From assembly GCF_023078275.1 (NCBI RefSeq), contig NC_062980.1, positions 16,076,783-16,140,782 on the forward strand: 64,000 nucleotides of DNA, written 5' to 3'. The position numbers and the translations under genes are program-made. Positions within the stretch are counted from its first letter, which is position 1; each line of letters opens with the position of its first letter. Below, piece by piece: positions 48,901 through 57,900 of this stretch. The DNA is from Leguminivora glycinivorella (taxonomy: Eukaryota; Arthropoda; Insecta; Lepidoptera; Tortricidae). The notes beneath the pieces were generated by a model. It worked only from the letters and a program-made list of their open reading frames with translations. It was not told the origin of the DNA and searched no databases.

Positions 48901-51900
48901 TCTATGAGCGTTCTTGAAGATGAAGTATCGGTCCGGAAATTTCATCGTACAGTTTAGCTCTGCGGGGCAGGAAATTTCTGGAGAAACGAAACAGTTGACG
49001 ATGGAAATGTTGTGTAGGGCATGCTAGTTCATTCAATGTCAGTACATATTGTACTGAGACTGACTGAAATAGCATGACACGTTCGTAAGTTTCCGTAACA
49101 ATACGAAGGCAAATTTTTCGCATTACATCTGTACAAGTAAATTACTATTTACTTTTCCATCGGGTCCAACGTCATCCGCTACTCTCGTGCATAAGACATT
49201 CGGCTGGTATTCCTGCTTGAAGCTTTCTATTGGTATGCTTTCCAAAATTAATCTGCAAAATAAAAAAAAAACTGATAAGTAGATATTCTTCGATTCTTGG
49301 CGTTTGCGCTCGCGGGCGACAAAGTTGCTCGGTGACTTTTTCTTTGTCTATGGACTAGTATGAAAGTGTGCAGACCTGCTTGTGCACAGCAACTTTGTCG
49401 CCCGGCATGTTATCCCCGGATTTCTGGCAAGCCTAATTGAAATAAAATCATCCTTGTTATATTTAATAAATTGTTATCTGGAGAATGTAGAGTAAACATT
49501 CGTAAATAATTTTCCGTCTCATGTCCCGCGATCTACATACAGCTCACAGAGGGTTACCCTCATCTGCTGGCAGAACAATTTTGATCAGAAATACACTTCG
49601 CATAAAATATTTCGCAGAAACATTTTCGGTCGAATGGTAATTTTGCATAAAAATTAGTTTGCATTATTACTAAAACGCATACGACACATTTGGCAGCATA
49701 ATGAATTGCAGAACATTACTTTGGTCGATTTTGGTTTAGCATAATTTTATGTACCTTAATAATTTTATAGCATACTATTACAAGAGCAAAATTATTTTCT
49801 ACTGGCAGAAAATAGCGTTAGGTAAAATTTCTTTAGAAGGATAGACGAGTAAGTCCTATCATATTTGCTAATAGAATAATCGGATTGCTAGGTAATTTGG
49901 GTTCACAACACGCCCGACTCGCTATGATAAAGGAAATACAGTCCCAGAGTCACCGTTAGGTACGACGCCGAGCGAAGCGAGGAGTGTTAGGCATCTTGCA
50001 TCCCCAACACAACCGACCCTTTCAAAAAGGAAATAGGAAGAAGAAGGACAACTGTATGCCGCCTAAATATTATGCATAAAAAATATCTGCGAAAGTATTG
50101 TTCGTATGGAAGACTATTATGCTCATCATCATCAACATTATGCCAACATAAGATTCGGCATTATAAAAATCTGCGAAATTATTTATGCCAAAGCATATTC
50201 TGCGTAAGGTGTTTCTGCCAAACGTGACTTCTGCCAAATTATTATACGAATCAAAAATATGCGAAAAAAGTTTTGGCAAGACATTATTGAACCCAGAGAT
50301 TTTATAGTAATTTCATTTCATCCTCAGGCAACCGGTTGCAGCCAAAACATTTTAAAAACAATCTCTGCTATTTCCTCCAAACATTTGTATGCAGATTTTA
50401 ACACGAACGAACAGATTGACAATTTAAATTTCTGTTACCGGGATTCATTTGCAATTTATTTAACTTTAAACCCTTAGGCTTTTTTTTTACAAACCAGTGG
50501 GTTTCAATATTTTGTTTTTGTGTCAGAATAAGGCAAATTGAGTACGATCTCTCTTTTTTAGGGTTCCGTAGTCAACTAGGAACCCTTATAGTTTCGCCAT
50601 GTCTGACTGTCCGTCCGTCCGTCCGTCCGCGGATAATCTCAGTAACTGTTCGTACTAGAAAGCTGAAATTTGGTACCAATATGTATATCAATCACGCCAA
50701 CAAAGTTCAAAAATAAAAAATGGAAAAAAATGTTTTATTAGGGTACCCCCCCTACATGTAAAGTGGGGGCTGATTTTTTTTTTCATTTCAACCCCAACGT
50801 GTGATATATTGTTGGATAGGTATTAAAAAATGAATAAGGGTTTACTAAGATTGTTTTTTGATAATATTAATATTTTCGGAAATAATCGCTCCTAAAGGAA
50901 AAAAAAGTGCGTCCCCCCCCTCTAACTTTTGAACCATATGTTTAAAAAATATAAAAAAATCACAAACGTAGAACTTTATAAATACTTTCTAGGAAAATTG
51001 TTTTGAACTTGATAGGTTCAGTAGTTTTCGAGAAAAATACGGAAAACTACGGAACCCTACACTGAACGTGGCCCGACACGCTCTTGGCCGGTTTTATTTT
51101 ATTTATGTTTATGTATCAGTTCTTTTTTGCAATAAATTACTCTGTTGATTGAATCATAATTTAGTCATGACATCGGAACGGACAATTAAATAATTATATG
51201 GTAGGCATATGTTATGCAAAAAACAGATAAAATGTAGGTATATAAAAGTATGTTTCTGAACGAAGAGTCAACATTTAAACCCGTTTATGTTTTCACACTG
51301 AGTAAATTTTGCTATTTGACTAAAACTGAAATCGCGAAAAAAATGTTGAAGGTCCCATAGAAAAACTCAGCTTCAAAAACCGATATTTTTTTTAGGGTTC
51401 CGTACCTTAAAAGGAAAAACAGAACCCTTTTAGGATCACTCGTGCGTCTGTCTATCCATCTGTCACAGCCAATTTTCTCCAAAACTATTAAACCGATTAT
51501 AGGGGCCACTTTTGGGGAATAATAAAGTGAAAATTAAAAATCAAAGTTTGAACTGTAGGTATTGTGTTACATGTCAAACAAAAGATCTTTTTAACCGACT
51601 TAAAAAAAGGAGGAGGTTCTCAATTCGACTGATTTTTTTTTTTTTTTTTTTATTAGTTATTTCAAAAATATTTTTTAATTTTTAGTCAAGTAATTTAAAA
51701 AAATAGGCAAAATATAACCCCCCCCGGCATCACCGAAATTGATAATTTTAAAATCGTAAAACTGCTAATCGTAAAATTTCAGCGGGGACTGGACTTGACG
51801 TAAGCGGAGCCTTAATCTGAGGCTCGCCATGTTATGCGTCGCTTTCACCCAGTTGTTGACCTAAAGGCTAAAATATACTGCCATGTCATATACCTGGCAT

Positions 51901-54900
51901 AGTTATAGAAACGTAGTGGCACCACATGTCTCGTCATCATAGCAGCCACAACACTGCCCAACATATTTCCTTCGCTGCTACTCATACCACTTTTGAGTGT
52001 GTGGCCCAGATTTAAAGCAGTACAATATACAGCTATGAACTAAGGGTCATCACAGGGCCATATCTAGCGTCTCGCGAGCATCGACGTCGCGTCGCGTTGA
52101 CGCGGCGTCAAGCTTTGCCCATACGTTGGCCCGACGCGACGCTCGCGAGACGCTAGATGTAGGGGGACCCTAAAAGAATGCGGTGCGCTGTAAAGTGTAA
52201 TATACTAAAGTGTGTACTAAGTTACTAACTGCAGCACAGTGCGGTGTGTCCCTAGCTCCGCGCCGACGTCGGGCACATGAACTCGCACAGTGCATGCGCT
52301 GCGCTCGAGCACACTGGCCCTGTCCGGCTCCAGCCTTACCCGACGAGTGTTTTCTTCTGGCTCTTCTAGCTGCATATAAACATGAATTTTTAAAAATATA
52401 TTTTAAGCGGGTTACTCACGTATTAAGTCAATATAGCGTTCGACATGTTTCGGTTCAATTTCGAGAACCTTTCTCAAGAGTAGCGACCCCGCCTTTACAT
52501 GTCGAGAGCGCGACGCATACCTACTGCGGGCGCTTGCTACCCGCTTAAAATATTTTTAAATATGTATGAGTCTCACGGGAGTTTTATAGTATGAATTTTT
52601 AAGTTTTAATGGAGTTTTATTTTTATTTTTAAATACCACGTCGGTGGCAAAGAGGTATACAGCACGCCTGAAACTCAACGGGTGTCACATGCACGTTGCC
52701 GACCCATTAGAAACGTGTAAACTTTTTTTTTAAGAACCCCATACTGTAGTTCACCCGGGAATACCTCGGCAGGGAGCTCATTCCACAGCTGGAGCGTTCG
52801 CGGGAGGAAATTCCTATGAAACCGCACGGTGCGCGACAATTTAGGTTGCAAAAGACCTGAGCGTACAACGGGGCGGGCGAGCGTGCGTCCACCCCTACGC
52901 AACGTTGACTTGTTTGAGCTTCAATTGCTTGACATGCACGCCGCACGTTTTAATTAGTATTTTGCGTTTAGATACACGTATTTCATACTGAAATCATGGT
53001 TCTCATGGATGTACTAAGTGAATGTACAAATTGTTAGGCTGTTACACACATTTTTAACAAACTTTTAAGCTTAAAGAGTTAAGCAAGATTATGACCGCGC
53101 TGCGACTGCAACATACACTTTTGCTTTTCAAAACCAAACCCAAATTAATATTTCTCTATTTACAGATATTTCTGGCTTCTCTCCAAGACGTTCAGAAAGT
53201 AATTCAAACGGAACGAAGAACGAAACCACGCGGATGTCATGTACATGCATGCGATGCGGCTAGTGTGCCTAGCAAGCGTCACAATCGCTTACGGCCCGGC
53301 CACGATAGTGGTCTAACTAAGCGCGACAGCGGTGAGCGGCGGCCATACATTGGAACGAGACACAGCGATGGGACTTTTCATTCGCACGTATGGCTGCCGC
53401 TCACCGCTGTTGCGCTTAGACTATTGTGGTGGCCGGCTGTAGTGGCGCGACACTCGTGATAGAGCCAGACTGCGTTTCGATCGCCACATAGATTTGCGTT
53501 CTAGACCATTCGAGATTCGACCCTTTAACGCTGCGTCAACAGATTGATCTCGAATGCTCTAGAACGCAAAATTACTAGTATATTACTTTACTTTTATCGC
53601 TATTAGTCTACATCGCAAACAGTCTAGAATAGTGATGTGCAAGTTGCGGAAACTTTCCAAAAAATCTTAAATTTCTTGAAATGTTCACGAAACTTTCACT
53701 AAAAATATAGGGAATTTAAATTTATGAAATGGAAAGTTTCCATCCATACAATTGTCCATACAAAGTATAGAAAGTTTCCGAAGTTTTCCTATGTGAAAAT
53801 TTCAGAATTTGGGAAACTTTCCTTTGGCACATCAGTAAGCTAGAACGCAAAAAGTCCACTTTTTATATTAAATTTATTTAGGTTAGGTTCATTAGGCCTT
53901 TTATCTTCAAATGGCCGAAGGCCAAATTATTACATAGAACAGGAGCCCCGCGGAAGCGGGGCTCCGTCGATACCGCTTTAAAGTTAAGACAAAACGGAAA
54001 AAATATTGTAGGCATTTTGCGTTCTAGACCGTTCGTAATGTATACTATTAGCGATATAGGTAAAGTTAGTACGCTATAAATTTTGCATTCTAAACAATCC
54101 GACTTCAACCCACGTCAACGATTGTCACTCTGGCTAGTCCCGCAGTTGTGCAGTAAAGATTTATATCTTGCGACATCGTGCACATTAGAAATGTATTTGG
54201 AAACCAAGTATCAGGAAAAGAGAATAATTTACTATTTTTATCGTCAGCAACACACCATCTGGCTTTTCAGGAGTTCTTGGTCAAATGGCGTTGATCGTTT
54301 GCTTATTCTTGTCAAAAAAAACTTGAATCATTGCTGATTATAAATATATATCGATCGATTTCGATGTGTACCTTTTATCACTTTTTGCCAGAATTTCTGC
54401 CAAGAGTTTCAGAAGAAAAAAATAAGGATCCTTTAGTATAGAAAGACATGTGTAACCAGTTGACCTTCTGATTCGCTCCCTTAGCAGCTTGTGCTCCAGG
54501 GCACAACTGGATGCTTGCTTCTTCTTGCTCCTCCAATACAGATCTTGAAGCCAGGTGCTCCTGCCAGCATGTGCAAATACCCCAAGGTCTGAATTTCCAG
54601 GTAAATGAGTATGACAGGGGACTGAAAATATACAAGGTCATTTAAAATCCATACATGCTAAGTAAGGAGAGAGATTAAGTATGGATTCGTTCTGAAAGTT
54701 ATAGAAAGGTATTGTCTCTGAGTATTTCATCTGCTTGGTCTTCGGTCCAAACATTTTAAATATGAATCCCATAAGAGTAACTAACATAATATTCCTACAC
54801 CTAGTCAGACGACGCAACGGAGCCACGTTGTTACGTCGTCGCCCAAATCCAATGTTTAATTTGTATTTTTTTTAATTATTTATCGTTTGCGTCTTGTTTG

Positions 54901-57900
54901 TAGTCTCACAGTGCCTTGGTGTAAACTGTAATGCTGTGTTACTTTTTGAATAAATAAATAATAATAAATAAATTTTGACTATATGAGTTGACCCGTTGAC
55001 CACACATTTTGTAAAGAGTTCGAAACGTCGAGATATATAAGCGATATAATCCGTTTTCATAGTTTTATTCCATATATGAGTAAATATCAAGGATTTCTAC
55101 CAGCAACGAAGAAAATCCATGCTACTGTTATAGGAGTCGGGTAATAATGATGTCACCGAAGTCAAAGCGAAATGCTCGGAGAAATGCGCAAAAGAATCTC
55201 TAAATTAAGCGATGTAATTCTTTGTTAGTGTGAATTCCGACTGAACGTCTAGCTACATTCAACAAAGTGAAGGGTTGGTCGTTGGGTACCAGGTGTTACT
55301 AAGTTCCGAAGTCTTTGCGGTCGGCCTCCTGATTACTCCTGAACTGCGTGGTAAGGTAACGCAATGTATGGTATTCGTAAGTGAAATAAATAAATATTAT
55401 AGGACATTCTTATACAGATTGACTGAGGCCCACGGTAAGCTCAAGAAGGCTTGTGTTGTGGGTACTCAGACGATATATATAATACTAGCTTTTGCCCGCG
55501 GCTTCGCTCGCGTTAGAAAGAGACAAAAAGTAGTCTATGTCACTCTCCGTCCCATCAACTATCTCCACTTAAAAAATCACGACAATTCGTCGCTCCGTTT
55601 TGCTGTGAAGAACATCAGACAAACAAACAGACACACACACTTTCCCATTTATAATATTAGTATGGATAAATACTCATATACGTAGAAAACATCCATGACT
55701 CAGGAACAAATATCTGTGCTCATCACACAAATAAATGCCCTTACCGGGATTCGAACCCGGGACCGCGGCGCAGCAGACAGGGTTACTACCGACTGCGCCA
55801 GACCGGTCGTGAAATGATTTGTATTTTTAGAAAAAAGTGTTTATTTTTTATTTATAAAATATGGAAAAAATACCTATGGTTAACTATTTGTATTGTAGTG
55901 GATAAAGAACGATTCGGGAAAGCGGTCCCCAAGTTCACATAGTACTCGCAGTCAGGATCGTCTTCGCTATTTATATCGTAATCCTTTTCATGGGCCTGAG
56001 GAAACATAAATAAATTTATACAACACGCGTCTATTTGATATAGGTATTATTATTATGTGTATGTCTTTCGTTTATCTCGGGACCATGGGATCCCGGACAT
56101 TTGGAAGGCGTGCGTGGGGCCGAAGCCAACAGCGCAGAGGCCCTTTAAGACAATTTAAGTAATCTAAAAGGTGATGTGACACCAACCGACGCTTATCCCT
56201 GTATGCACTATAGTAATGCACCCAAGGACAAGCCCCGGTTAGTGTAGAACTATTGCAATGAAAAGAGACAAAATAAACTGGGCTACTGGGTTGAGATGTT
56301 AATGTACTAGTGACAACTATTATGTATGAATGAATTACTTTAAATACTATTTTTATGAGTTTTATGACATTTAATATTTCACTATACATATTTTTCATTT
56401 GTTTGGATAAGCAAAAATCTCACAAAAAACGGGCATCACCAAAATATGTAAGAAATAACGTACACAAATGGTTCCGTCACGTTTTCAAATAAAAACAAGA
56501 GGAAAAGAGGTGTCAGTGACAAAACTGAACTATTAAATTACAGTCTAATTAAAGGACTGGTAATTACCACACTCCATTTTACAACTGAGTCGCTATAGCG
56601 GAGTTAGTAAAATAAACTACCTTGTTTAATCTTTTTTGGTGCTATTTCACATAAGTAGGTACAGCAGGGTAAAGTCCGTTTGAATCCCACAGGAAGTATC
56701 AGGTTTATTTTTAATAACGCAATAAAACTAAAGGCTTAAAGTCAAAACTAGGTATGAATGAGATTTTTTTTAATACAGGCGTTATTTTTCTTTGCTTATG
56801 CAAAAAACTATTTTGATGAAGTTTTTAGCCGTAAAGATTATTATAACATTTTTCTTCAATCGTGGCTCATTGCCGGATGGATCAGTTGTACCTACCTTAG
56901 AAACAACAGTGAATAACCAAAAATGATAATTATAGCAAGTCTGAAATGTTACAGTATTCAAAAACAATTTCGCACAAAATTTATTTTTACCTTTGCAAAC
57001 TTGATAATGATAAAAAACATTGTGTTTATGGGGTAAGAATATTGTAAAATCGTGTATTTTCAATTAATTAACCAACGTCTGCGGCCGTCCGTGGGACTAA
57101 ATTTGTAGACTCTGCTTTGCAATTTTAACTAACCCCCCTCATTGTACAATGTGCAGTCAGAGAGTTTAATTTCCGATTCACTTTGTAACTCGTCACAGTG
57201 ACTAAATGGGTCTAAAGTTAAATTATTGACCTATACATTTGAGTTCATAAATATGTGTACATTATAACACTTTAAGTTCTCGCGTTTTGTACACATTTTT
57301 TAAAGACACACACGGGTCGAATGCGATAAAATAACATTATTACCTTTTACCCAACGTTTCGGCCAGGTTGCACTAGCCGTGGTCGCGGAAGACTCATGAC
57401 GACCCAGCGAAATGTCAATGGAGACTGTTACATCTTATTGCAACGAGTTAAGATGAATAAATGTACACATATTTATTATCAACTCGAGTATATAGTTTGA
57501 GTTATATAGTTTGAGTTGCAAATCGTCACTACTTTAAAAAAAAACTTGTATCTTCGCCTGTCAATGAAAAGAAAATTGTAGTAAGTGTGTAAGGAATGCA
57601 TATAGAATTACTGCGTTTTAACTTTGAGGAGCACCGTGAGATACGAGATTTTTTCAAAGTAGTGACGAAATGAAACTTACTTGTATCGTAATATGCGCAG
57701 GATCATAAAGCACTGCGTCAGCAACAACATGGAACGGTCTAGTCACAGCCGTAGACGACACTATTCTTAGTTCAGTGCATTGAAACCCCGGTTCTGCGGC
57801 GTGACACCGGACGATACCGCGGACTATGCCCGCCGGACCACCAAGATGGGTGGATGGTGAAGGGACCGGTTTTTAAGTTTCCTTTGGTGGTTAGCTCCTG

